DNA from: Bacteroidota bacterium
GTDB taxonomy: Bacteria; Bacteroidota; Bacteroidia; Bacteroidales; VadinHA17
Length of the DNA: 40,964 nucleotides
Reading direction: 5' to 3'
Assembly (NCBI GenBank): GCA_011049175.1
Contig: DSCJ01000126.1
Location: forward strand, 1-40,964
Shown here in pieces: positions 17,240 through 24,873 of the stretch. The stretch's first letter is position 1. Every line of letters begins with the position of its first letter. The notes beneath the pieces were generated by a model that saw only the letters and a list, made by a program, of their open reading frames with translations, searched no databases and was not told the DNA's origin. The position numbers and the translations under genes were made by a program.

Positions 17240-19510
17240 TCAGGGAGCCAGAACGCCGTTTTCCCGGGAATAGATCACAAAATCACGCTGGGCTTTCAGA
17301 ATATTCAGGGTGTAAAGCATCAGGTTCTTGGTCTCGGCCAGCACATTGAAATACAACAGGCTGGTTTTGGTCCCGGCTTCGCCTTTCTTGATCCTTTTCA
17401 CCTGTTTCTTGTTCATTTTGGCGATAATATCCAGGATGTGTTTCTGCTTTTCGATGATTTCCGACAGATCATCGAATTTACCCTGTTTCAGGTGATTCAG
17501 CACAAAGTTGAAGAAAACGGATATCTCCTCGTTCAGGAAAATGAACTCCTGTTTCTGGTCTTCATTGAAGGGTGCGTGGTTGTTTTCCATATGTTCATGA
17601 ATATGCTCCATGATGAAATTCACGCAGTGAGCACCTTCCCTGATGTAATCGAGCACCTGAACGTAGAAGGGCCCGCTTTCCACGGAATCTTCCTCCAGTT
17701 GCCGGATTGTGATGTATATATTGTTTTTCAGTTCTTTGCTGTGCTGGTTCAGTTCCTTGATCTCATTCCGCACTTTTTTCAGTCCGCGCCTGTCTTGCCT
17801 GAAAAAGTTCTCCAACGTGAGATAATACAGTTTCGACATGGAGATGACCGTGCTGGTAACGTTTTTGTTGCACTCGCTGAGCACGGTATCGGCCTTCACA
17901 ATCTTACGTCCGTACAGGGCTTCCTGCTTCAGTTTCATATCGGCTTCCCGGCGCTTGTGGATCACGTGGGTGCGGAAAATGAAGAAACCGGTGAGCACGA
18001 TCAGCACCAGAATGGAAACGAACCCTCCGTAATAGATGATAAAACCCATAACCAGGGAAATGGTGAATGCGATCAGTGCAGTAACAAACCAGCCTCCGAT
18101 CACCGTAAGTACGCCCGAAATCCGGTACACCGCACTTTCCCTGCCCCAGGCTCTGTCTGACATGGAACTTCCCATTGCTACCATAAAAGTGACATAGGTT
18201 GTGGAAAGGGGTAGCTTAAGGGAAGTGGCAAACGAAATAATGATGCTGGCTACCACCAGGTTTACCGAGGCCCGCACCAGGTCGAAATAGGCGGTATCCC
18301 TGGTGGTTGAATTCTTTGATTTGTATTCGGTCTGGTCAAAGCGTTTTTCCAGTTTTTCTTCCAGGCTTTGAGGCATCAGGGTGCGAAATCCTTTTGACAG
18401 GTTCATGCTGGCTCTTACCAGGAAACGGGAAAAAGCATTGGGTTGAAAACGTTCGTATCCCTCATCCTGCCGTCCCAGGCTGATCTCCGTTTCGGTAACC
18501 GAACGGGCTTTGCGCGACAACCACAGGGTAACGGCCATGATGATCCCTGCCAGGAGCAGAAAATAAGTGGGGGTTTGAACCGGGCCGTTCAGGGCATCCA
18601 TGGTGAATACTTCGGGATTCACCCCTTCCGCCATGAAATTCCGGAAAGAAGCGAACCCGGCCAGGGGAACCCCTATAAAGTTCACCAGGTCATTCCCCGC
18701 AAAGGCCATGGCCAGGGCAAACGTACCTACCAGCACCACCACCCGCAGTATGTTGACTTTGATCAGCCACATCAGCAATTGCAAAAGCAGGGTCCATCCC
18801 AGGAAACTGGTCACCAGGATCAGCATGGTGTGATCCATGATCCAGGTCAGTGTGGCATCGGTTATGAAGGCGGATCCTTTGGCTCCCTTGATCAGCATGA
18901 AATAGGTAATAGCTGTGATCGCAACTCCTCCCCAGATGGCTCCGAAATATTTCATCTGTTTTTCGAAATTGAAGGTAAATGCGATCCGAACCAGGTACTG
19001 AACCAGCGCTCCCAGTGTAAAGGCAATCACAATGGAAAGCAGGATCCCCGATATAATGAACAGAGCCCCCCCCGAATTGATGTACTCGCTTACCCCGGTT
19101 CCCAGTTCAGGATTCTGGCTCGTTTTGATGATGGCCAGGGCTACGGCGGCGCCGAGCAATTCGAATACAATGGATACGGTTGTGGAAGTGGGAAGCCCGA
19201 AGGTATTGAACAGGTCAAGCAGTATAACGTCGGTCAGCATCACCGCCAGGAACAACACCATAATCTCGGAAAAGGTAAACATGTCGGGATGAAAGATCCC
19301 TTTCCTGGCCACTTCCATCATGCCGCTGGAAAAAGTAGCCCCGATCAGGATCCCAAGGGAAGCAATCAGCATGATCACTTTAAAGGGAGCGGCTTTGGAG
19401 CCGATGGCCGAATTCAGGAAATTGACGGCATCGTTGCTTACTCCAACGATCAGGTCGGAAATTGCCACTCCGAACAGCACAATAACAATGAACAAATACA
19501 GGTTTTCCAT
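17240..19510 (-). CDS. PiT-family phosphate transporter with PhoU-like tail
   Basis: This 756-residue inner-membrane protein imports phosphate (or metal-phosphate) with cations. Both PiT repeats are visible: GVSNDAVNFLNSAIGSKA with FGLPTSTTVSIVFELLGA near the N-terminus, and FAGNDLVNFIGVPLAGFAS with LKLPLSTTYVTFMVAMGSSMSDRAWGRES further on. About 12 membrane helices are expected. From about residue 555 the chain becomes soluble and helical, like the PhoU/DUF47 proteins that usually are separate subunits. I start at MENLYLF (19510), since a -7 box at 19540 falls inside the longer frame to 19573. It sits between two PhoB-like genes and behind a Pho-box-like array. Confidence 0.92.
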   Translation of the reverse strand: MENLYLFIVIVLFGVAISDLIVGVSNDAVNFLNSAIGSKAAPFKVIMLIASLGILIGATFSSGMMEVARKGIFHPDMFTFSEIMVLFLAVMLTDVILLDLFNTFGLPTSTTVSIVFELLGAAVALAIIKTSQNPELGTGVSEYINSGGALFIISGILLSIVIAFTLGALVQYLVRIAFTFNFEKQMKYFGAIWGGVAITAITYFMLIKGAKGSAFITDATLTWIMDHTMLILVTSFLGWTLLLQLLMWLIKVNILRVVVLVGTFALAMAFAGNDLVNFIGVPLAGFASFRNFMAEGVNPEVFTMDALNGPVQTPTYFLLLAGIIMAVTLWLSRKARSVTETEISLGRQDEGYERFQPNAFSRFLVRASMNLSKGFRTLMPQSLEEKLEKRFDQTEYKSKNSTTRDTAYFDLVRASVNLVVASIIISFATSLKLPLSTTYVTFMVAMGSSMSDRAWGRESAVYRISGVLTVIGGWFVTALIAFTISLVMGFIIYYGGFVSILVLIVLTGFFIFRTHVIHKRREADMKLKQEALYGRKIVKADTVLSECNKNVTSTVISMSKLYYLTLENFFRQDRRGLKKVRNEIKELNQHSKELKNNIYITIRQLEEDSVESGPFYVQVLDYIREGAHCVNFIMEHIHEHMENNHAPFNEDQKQEFIFLNEEISVFFNFVLNHLKQGKFDDLSEIIEKQKHILDIIAKMNKKQVKRIKKGEAGTKTSLLYFNVLAETKNLMLYTLNILKAQRDFVIYSRENGVLAP

Positions 19511-19539
19511 GGTATGCGGTTGGTTCCGGTAATCAGAAG

Positions 19540-19547
19540 CAAAGGTA
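19540..19547 (-). promoter_or_regulatory. -7 box (TACCTTTG) for the phosphate transporter
   Basis: On the minus strand the bases are TACCTTTG, an exact TAnnTTTG match, 29 bases before the ATG at 19510. The Pho-like array ends 31 bp upstream of it, next to where the -33 box would be. Confidence 0.5.
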
Positions 19548-19578
19548 ATGGCAGGAATTTTTTTTCCATCCATTCGAA

Positions 19579-19606
19579 TATTAATTTTTTCTTAACTTAT
19601 TGTAAA
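19579..19606 (-). promoter_or_regulatory. PhoP/PhoB-box-like array for the phosphate transporter
   Basis: Read on the minus strand, TTTACA (19601-19606), TTAAGA (19590-19595) and TTAATA (19579-19584) follow each other with exactly 5-base spacers, so an 11-bp period. It has the same orientation and nearly the same distance to the -7 box as the array before the regulator at 16470. Matches to TTAACA weaken toward the gene. Confidence 0.5.
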
Positions 19607-19670
19607 GCTGAAGCGATTGAAAATCATAATATTATAAAGTAAGATTAACATGGGCTAACGTATTTATTTC

Positions 19671-19678
19671 TATTTTTG
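19671..19678 (+). promoter_or_regulatory. -7 box (TATTTTTG) for the second PhoB-like gene
   Basis: It is identical to the -7 box of copy 1 and lies 23 bases before ATG 19702. A lone TTAACA at 19645-19650 sits near the -33 position; no full 11-bp array is seen on this strand. Confidence 0.45.
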
Positions 19679-19701
19679 ACCTGTCTGTGAAAAACAAATG
19701 C

Positions 19702-20397
19702 ATGGCTGAAAATAAAATCCTGATTGTTGACGATGAAAAGGATATTCTGGAGTTTCTGGGGTACAACCTGAGAAAGGAAGGATACAAGGTATATGCTGCC
19801 TCCGATGGAATGGGAGCCATTGAAACCGCCAGGCGGATAACCCCCGACCTGATTGTTCTGGATGTAATGATGCCCCGGATGGACGGAATAGAAACCTGTG
19901 AAAAAATGAGGGAAATTCCCGGGCTGAAGCAGAGCATGATCGTTTTTCTCACAGCCCGTTCGGAAGATTATTCGCAGATTGCTGGCTTTGCAGCCGGAGG
20001 CGACGATTACATTGCCAAACCAATACGTCCCAGGGTATTCATTTCCCGGGTGAAAGCCCTTCTGCGCAGGGCGCAGTACGTACAGGGCGAAAATGTTCAG
20101 CAGCAGACGGATCATGTAATCGATACCGGACAGCTGCTGATTGACAGGGAAAAATATGTTGTATATTTTGAAGGGAAAGAATTCTATCTTCCGAAAAAGG
20201 AATTCGACCTGCTTGTGTTGCTTACTTCCAGTCCTTCCAGGGTATTTACCCGCGATGAAATATTCAACCGCATCTGGGGAGACGATGTGTTCGTGGGCGA
20301 CCGAACCATCGACGTGTATGTGAGGAAACTAAGGGAAAAGTTCGGTCAGAACACTATTCGTACAATCAAAGGGGTGGGCTACTGTTATGAGGCGTGA
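19702..20397 (+). CDS. PhoB/OmpR-type response regulator (copy 2)
   Basis: The 231-residue protein is collinear with and very similar to copy 1. The receiver has DDE at 10-12 and Asp54 (LDVMMPRMDG), with a shared EDYSQIAGF.AGGDDYI.KPI.P stretch. The winged helix contains KKEFDLLVLLTSSPSRVFTRDEIFNRIWG and RTIDVYVRKLREKFG. The two likely arose by duplication. It probably controls the same phosphate genes or reads a different signal at overlapping sites. I prefer ATG 19702 over the GTG at 19687. It is convergent with, and 2 bp from, the single-domain REC gene. Confidence 0.92.
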   Translation: MAENKILIVDDEKDILEFLGYNLRKEGYKVYAASDGMGAIETARRITPDLIVLDVMMPRMDGIETCEKMREIPGLKQSMIVFLTARSEDYSQIAGFAAGGDDYIAKPIRPRVFISRVKALLRRAQYVQGENVQQQTDHVIDTGQLLIDREKYVVYFEGKEFYLPKKEFDLLVLLTSSPSRVFTRDEIFNRIWGDDVFVGDRTIDVYVRKLREKFGQNTIRTIKGVGYCYEA

Positions 20398-20399
20398 GC

Positions 20400-20768
20400 T
20401 CAGAGAACGGACTTGATTTTTTTTATGACCTGGGTTACATCGATGGGCTTCTCAAAATAATCCACTGCACCCAGTTTCTGCGCTTTCTCTTTATAATTTT
20501 CGTTTCCAACCGCCGTGATCATGATCACGGGAAGATCTGCCAGTTTCGGCTCCTGCCTGATCTTTTCGAGTAATTCCAGCCCGTTTGTCTGAGGCATCAA
20601 TATGTCCAGCAGGATAAGGTCGGGTTTGTCCTTCTCCAGGTATGCCAGCGCCTCCCTGGCGCTGGAAGCCGTTATTACCTCGTATCCCTCTTTCTGCAGA
20701 ACCACATCAAGCAGTACCACATTGGTGTTGGAATCGTCTATAACCAGAATTTTTGCTCCTTTCGCCAT
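20400..20768 (-). CDS. Single-domain response regulator (CheY-like)
   Basis: The 122-residue protein is a receiver domain only. The acidic pair is DD at 11-12, phospho-acceptor Asp55 is in LILLDILMPQTNG, Thr85 is in IMITAVG, and Lys107 is in YFEKPI. With no output domain, it must act by binding a partner or as a phosphate shuttle in a relay. The longer frame to 20855 is intergenic translation, and a -7 box lies inside it, so I start at MAKGAK. It is divergent from the Crp/Fnr gene and convergent with PhoB copy 2. The Hpt protein at 28978 is a possible partner only by inference. Confidence 0.9.
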   Translation of the reverse strand: MAKGAKILVIDDSNTNVVLLDVVLQKEGYEVITASSAREALAYLEKDKPDLILLDILMPQTNGLELLEKIRQEPKLADLPVIMITAVGNENYKEKAQKLGAVDYFEKPIDVTQVIKKIKSVL

Positions 20769-20794
20769 AATGTTCGCTTCGCATGTCTGCAGGT

Positions 20795-20802
20795 CAAAAA
20801 TA
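20795..20802 (-). promoter_or_regulatory. -7 box (TATTTTTG) for the single-domain REC gene
   Basis: An exact TAnnTTTG match on the minus strand, 27 bases before the ATG at 20768. No good -33 element was found. Confidence 0.45.
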
Positions 20803-20842
20803 AAAAACTTTTCCCCAACAGAAAGATAAGCCTGAGGAAATA

Positions 20843-20873
20843 TTGCATATTTCATTGATGTGAATTACATTTA
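20843..20873 (+). promoter_or_regulatory. Probable promoter of the Crp/Fnr gene
   Basis: TTG (20843-20845), then 20 bp, then TACATTTA (20866-20873), which matches TAnnTTTG in all but the last base. It ends 29 bases before the ATG. Confidence 0.4.
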
Positions 20874-20902
20874 ACTGATGATTTATCTCATTAACCTTCC
20901 TC

Positions 20903-21565
20903 ATGGAACAGGATGAATACCGGATATGGCAAACACTGACGGAACAGGACTGGATGGAAATGATCCGGGCCAGCAATCTGGTACGTTTTGAAAACCGGGA
21001 AACCATTTTCCGGCAGGATACCCGCTCATCCCATTTCATGTTCGTTGAACAGGGACTGGTTAAGGTTTACAAAACGGGAAAAAGCAAAAAGATCCTGACC
21101 CTCAAGCTGGAAGGTCCGGGTCATTTTGTTGGGTTGCTTTCGGTACTGGGAAGTGAAATACATCAGTATTCCGCATCGGCCGTGGGACCCGCTTCCATTC
21201 GCTTTTTCGACCATGATACATTTCTGAAAGTCGTCATGCGGAACGGGAATTTTTCCCTCGACCTGCTTCGTGAGCTCAGCCGTCATGGCCTGTTCATGTT
21301 CGATAAGCTAATCAGCCAGGCCCAGAAACAGTTGCCGGGCAAAGTGGCGGAAGTAATCCTGTATTTTTCAGAAAACATATTTCACAGCCACGAATTCGAG
21401 ATACCGCTTACCCGCGAAGAAATGTCGCAGCTGGCCGGGACCACCAAGGAAAGTTTTATCCGCACCCTGAGCGAGTTCAGGCACGATAAGATCATCGACC
21501 TGGACGGGAAAAAGATCTCGATCAGGAGCATGAAGATCATTCGCATCCTGAACGATCTGGGGTAA
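20903..21565 (+). CDS. Crp/Fnr-family transcription regulator
   Basis: The 220-residue protein has an N-terminal cyclic-nucleotide-binding-type beta-roll (about 20-115, with FVEQGLVKVYKTGKSKK and PGHFVGLLSVL), a long dimer helix, and a C-terminal Crp-type winged helix (LTREEMSQLAGTTKESFIRTLSEFRHDKII). The Fnr cysteines for an iron-sulfur cluster are absent, and the residues that bind cAMP are not obvious, so the ligand is unknown. In Bacteroidota such proteins often respond to redox or nitrogen oxides. It is divergent from the REC gene and may regulate it. The BNR protein gene ends 17 bp after its stop on the other strand. Confidence 0.9.
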   Translation: MEQDEYRIWQTLTEQDWMEMIRASNLVRFENRETIFRQDTRSSHFMFVEQGLVKVYKTGKSKKILTLKLEGPGHFVGLLSVLGSEIHQYSASAVGPASIRFFDHDTFLKVVMRNGNFSLDLLRELSRHGLFMFDKLISQAQKQLPGKVAEVILYFSENIFHSHEFEIPLTREEMSQLAGTTKESFIRTLSEFRHDKIIDLDGKKISIRSMKIIRILNDLG

Positions 21566-21582
21566 GCCCTGCCTGATCGCCC

Positions 21583-24500
21583 TCAGAGTTTCACGGCCGG
21601 TACCTGCAACTCAATGGCCATTTTATTGATCATGGGAACCGCACTGGTACGTATCCTGCTGAAACGGTTCAGTTGCTCCCGGATGGCTTTTTCCAGGATC
21701 GCCTTCACTTCCCTGTCCTGCCGGGTGGGAGGATAACTGCCCCGTGAACCGGCTCCTGCCAGCGCAGCCAGCTTGTTGTTCAGCCGGATGGGGTAATTCA
21801 GAGGATCCTGCGGGCTCTGGTTCTTTGTCTGGTAAAGAGCTTCTTCCACCTCGCTGATCTCCTTTAGGGTATGGACGATCAATTCTTTCAGTTCGCTTCC
21901 TTCATCCGGGATACGTTTCTGAAGTTCCTTCAGATCGCCGCGCAGTTTCCGTATATCCAGAATGGTCTGATGAACTTCCGATAAGGTATCCCTGATTTCC
22001 ATCAGGAATGTGAACTGTTCTTTCAGACCATCAAATGTTGTTTCCACTGCCGGATCAGGGAGAATTCTAAGGACGGTTTCCCCTGAATCTTTTTCCGTTA
22101 CCAGCCTGGCTGTGTATTCTCCCGGCAGTGCAAGCGGGCCCCGTGTGGTTCCGCCCCACAGGATCATCCCCGGAAAAGTTCTGGCGCCTGGATATCGCAT
22201 GTCCCATTCCACCCGGTTTATCCCTTTCGATACTTCCAGTTTTTCGGTGTACAGGCGTACATCCTGTTCTACGGGGATTTTTTCCGTGGTAAAGCGCCTC
22301 ACCAGCCTGCCCGTCGCGTCGTAAATATCCAGGCGCACGGGATTGGACGAGTCGGGCGCCTCACGCAGATAAAAAAAGATCACCGGGCCGGAAGGCGGAT
22401 TTTCTCCCAAAATTCCCCGTCCTCCCCGTCCCGCTTCGATGCGGTAGGCAGGAGCCGGTTCGTACAGGTGAAAAAGGCTGTTCACCTGTTCGTTTTTCAT
22501 CTGATGCAACAGGGCCAGATCGTCGAAAACCCACAGGCTGCGTCCCTGGGTGGCCACGATCAGCCGGCGGTTTTTAATGGCAAGATCGGTCACAGGCACA
22601 ACCGGAAGATTGAGCTGAAAAGGCTGCCAGGAATTCCCGTCGTTGAAACTGATGTACATGCCCGATTCGGTGCCTGCATACAGCAATCCGCGAAGATCCG
22701 GGTCGGCCCGGACCACGCGGGTGAAATGCAGGGGATCGATCCCGTGGGTAATCCGTGTCCATGTTTTTCCGTAATCGGTGGTTTTCAGCAGATAAGGGGT
22801 GTAATCGTTCCGTTTGTAAGCAGTGGCTGCCACATACAGGCCTCCTTTTTCAAACGGATGAGGTTCCATACTGTTGATCATGGTCCATTCGGGAAGTACG
22901 GCAGCAGGCGGGGTGACATTTTCCCAGTTTTTACCTCCGTTGCGGGTGAGCCATATCAGCCCGTCGTCCGAACCGGTCCAGATTACCCCAGGCTCATGAA
23001 CCGATTCGGCGGCGGCAAAAATGGTTCCGTAATATTCCACACTGGTATTGTCCTTTGTAATGGGACCTCCCGAGGGTCCCAGGGTGGATGGGTCGTTCCG
23101 GGTGAGGTCGGGACTGATCACCTCCCAGCTCTGTCCTTCGTTCTCCGTTACGAACAGCACATTGGCCGCTGCATACAGGCGGCCTGGGTGGTGCCTGCTG
23201 AAAAATACAGGAAAATTCCATTGAAAACGGTACCGGTTGTCACCGGCTCCCGATCCCATTGGGTTGTCAGGCCACGGATCGACCCGGCGTCTTTCGCCTG
23301 TGCGGTGATCCAGCCGTTCAAGGTACCCACCGTAAGAACCGCCGTACACAATTTCCGGGTCTTCAGGGTCAGGGGCAATATGCCCGCTTTCTCCTCCGGC
23401 CGTTTCTTCCCAGTCATCCTCTGTGATGCCGTATCCGCGCGACCGGCTGGCAATACGCACGGTGGAATTGTCCTGCTGGGCGGCATAGATCCGGAACGGG
23501 AAATGGTTATCGGTGGCGACCCGGTAAAACTGGGCGGTTGGCTGGTTGTAACAGGTGCTCCAGTTCCTGCCCCCGTCAAAAGTCACCTGAGCTCCTCCGT
23601 CATTGCCGACAATCATATTTTCCGGATCGCTGGAGGATATCCACAGGTCGTGATGATCGCTGTGGGGAGTGGATATGCGCTCGAAACTTTTCCCGCCGTC
23701 TTTCGACCGGTGGAAGCCGACATTCAGCACATATACCACATCCTCGCCGGAAGGGCAGGCCACCACCCGTGTGTAATACCAGGCCCTCTGACGCAGATTC
23801 CGGTCATCGTTCACTCTTTCCCAGGTTTCGCCTCCGTCATCCGAGAGAAAAAGGCCTCCCTCATGCGCTTCTACCATTGCCCATACCCTGCGGTGGTTAA
23901 CCGGCGAAACCGATACGCCGGTAATACCCAGCGGACCGTCCGGCATACCCGGTTTCCGGCTCAGGTTTATCCAGGTGTCGCCCCCGTCATAGCTTTTCCA
24001 TAGTCCCGACCCAGGGCCTCCGCTTTCCAGACTGTAAGGAGTACGCGACACTTCCCACAGGCTGGCATACAGGATCCTGGGATTGACGGGATCAATAACC
24101 AGGTCGACAGCTCCCGCCTTTTCGCTGACGTAAAGCACTTTTTCCCAGGTTTCCCCTCCGTCGGTGGAACGATATACGCCCCGTTCCGGGTTCGGGCCGA
24201 AAACATGTCCCAGTACGGCAGCATACACCCGTTGCGGATCGGCGGGCGATACCCTGATCCGTGGAATATAACGGCCTTCCTTCAGGCCGCAATAGTGCCA
24301 GTGTTCTCCCGCATCAGTCGATTTCCAGATGCCGTATCCGTGCGACATGTTCCCGCGCACGGTTTTTTCTCCCCCTCCTGCATATACTATATTCGGATCG
24401 GAAGGAGCTACGGCCACCGATCCAATGGAGCCTCCGAAGTATCCGTCGCTGATGTTCTTCCACGAGTGCCCCCGGTCGGTTGTTTTCCATACACCCCCTC

Positions 24501-24741
24501 CGGTGCCGCCGAAATAATACACATCGGGGTTCCCTTCCACACCGGTTACCGCGGCCGAACGGCCACCGCGGAAAGGACCGATATGCCGGTAATTCAGCCG
24601 GTTCAGCAACAGGGTGTCCATCCCCGTGGGCTGGGCTCCCGTTCTTTTGCGTAACTGGGCTGACGCATCATTCGTGCCTGAAGATGCTATGAGAAATACG
24701 GAAAAGAAAAACAGGTAAAGTCGATTGGGAGAGGTCTTCAT
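21583..24741 (-). CDS. Secreted Asp-box (BNR/sortilin-like) beta-propeller protein
   Basis: The 1052-residue protein begins with a signal peptide (LYLFFFSVFLIASSG). It carries at least eleven Asp-box motifs (S/T-x-D-x-G-x-x-W), for example TTDRGHSW, STDAGEHW, STDGGETW, SYDGGDTW, SDDGGETW, TFDGGRNW and TTDYGKTW. Each marks one beta-hairpin of a multi-blade propeller as in sialidases and VPS10/sortilin domains. From about residue 790 a beta-sandwich part and a helical, Leu/Lys-rich C-terminal part follow. Sialidase catalytic residues (RIP, paired Arg) are not evident, so the common 'glycosyl hydrolase' label is doubtful. The role is unknown, and it is extracytoplasmic. Confidence 0.88.
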   Translation of the reverse strand: MKTSPNRLYLFFFSVFLIASSGTNDASAQLRKRTGAQPTGMDTLLLNRLNYRHIGPFRGGRSAAVTGVEGNPDVYYFGGTGGGVWKTTDRGHSWKNISDGYFGGSIGSVAVAPSDPNIVYAGGGEKTVRGNMSHGYGIWKSTDAGEHWHYCGLKEGRYIPRIRVSPADPQRVYAAVLGHVFGPNPERGVYRSTDGGETWEKVLYVSEKAGAVDLVIDPVNPRILYASLWEVSRTPYSLESGGPGSGLWKSYDGGDTWINLSRKPGMPDGPLGITGVSVSPVNHRRVWAMVEAHEGGLFLSDDGGETWERVNDDRNLRQRAWYYTRVVACPSGEDVVYVLNVGFHRSKDGGKSFERISTPHSDHHDLWISSSDPENMIVGNDGGAQVTFDGGRNWSTCYNQPTAQFYRVATDNHFPFRIYAAQQDNSTVRIASRSRGYGITEDDWEETAGGESGHIAPDPEDPEIVYGGSYGGYLERLDHRTGERRRVDPWPDNPMGSGAGDNRYRFQWNFPVFFSRHHPGRLYAAANVLFVTENEGQSWEVISPDLTRNDPSTLGPSGGPITKDNTSVEYYGTIFAAAESVHEPGVIWTGSDDGLIWLTRNGGKNWENVTPPAAVLPEWTMINSMEPHPFEKGGLYVAATAYKRNDYTPYLLKTTDYGKTWTRITHGIDPLHFTRVVRADPDLRGLLYAGTESGMYISFNDGNSWQPFQLNLPVVPVTDLAIKNRRLIVATQGRSLWVFDDLALLHQMKNEQVNSLFHLYEPAPAYRIEAGRGGRGILGENPPSGPVIFFYLREAPDSSNPVRLDIYDATGRLVRRFTTEKIPVEQDVRLYTEKLEVSKGINRVEWDMRYPGARTFPGMILWGGTTRGPLALPGEYTARLVTEKDSGETVLRILPDPAVETTFDGLKEQFTFLMEIRDTLSEVHQTILDIRKLRGDLKELQKRIPDEGSELKELIVHTLKEISEVEEALYQTKNQSPQDPLNYPIRLNNKLAALAGAGSRGSYPPTRQDREVKAILEKAIREQLNRFSRIRTSAVPMINKMAIELQVPAVKL

Positions 24742-24873
24742 GGCAATTGGTATGTTTTGTTACGAACAGGTCGGTTGATTTTGGTCGGGAGAACCAAAAT
24801 ACAGATTCTTCTTTGATATTCCACGGCATTTTTGCTGAGGTGTTCAAAAAAGTCGTTTTCTTTGATCAAAAAA

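Noticed and set aside
18443-19642. 399-residue plus-strand open frame opposite the PiT transporter
   Set aside because: Its product is rich in His, Gln, Asn and Gly without hydrophobic core or motif. It is the mirror of a membrane-protein coding strand.
19687-19701. GTG start adding five residues to the second PhoB-like regulator
   Set aside because: The ATG at 19702 gives the normal N-terminus next to the receiver's first strand.
20874-20902. Pho-like box before the Crp/Fnr gene (TTAACT, TTTATC, TTAACC)
   Set aside because: Only two hexamers keep the 11-bp period and the third is out of register.
22468-24003. 511-residue plus-strand open frame opposite the Asp-box protein
   Set aside because: The opposite strand carries eleven regular Asp boxes and a signal peptide, while this frame shows no domain pattern. 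It is a shadow in GC-rich DNA.
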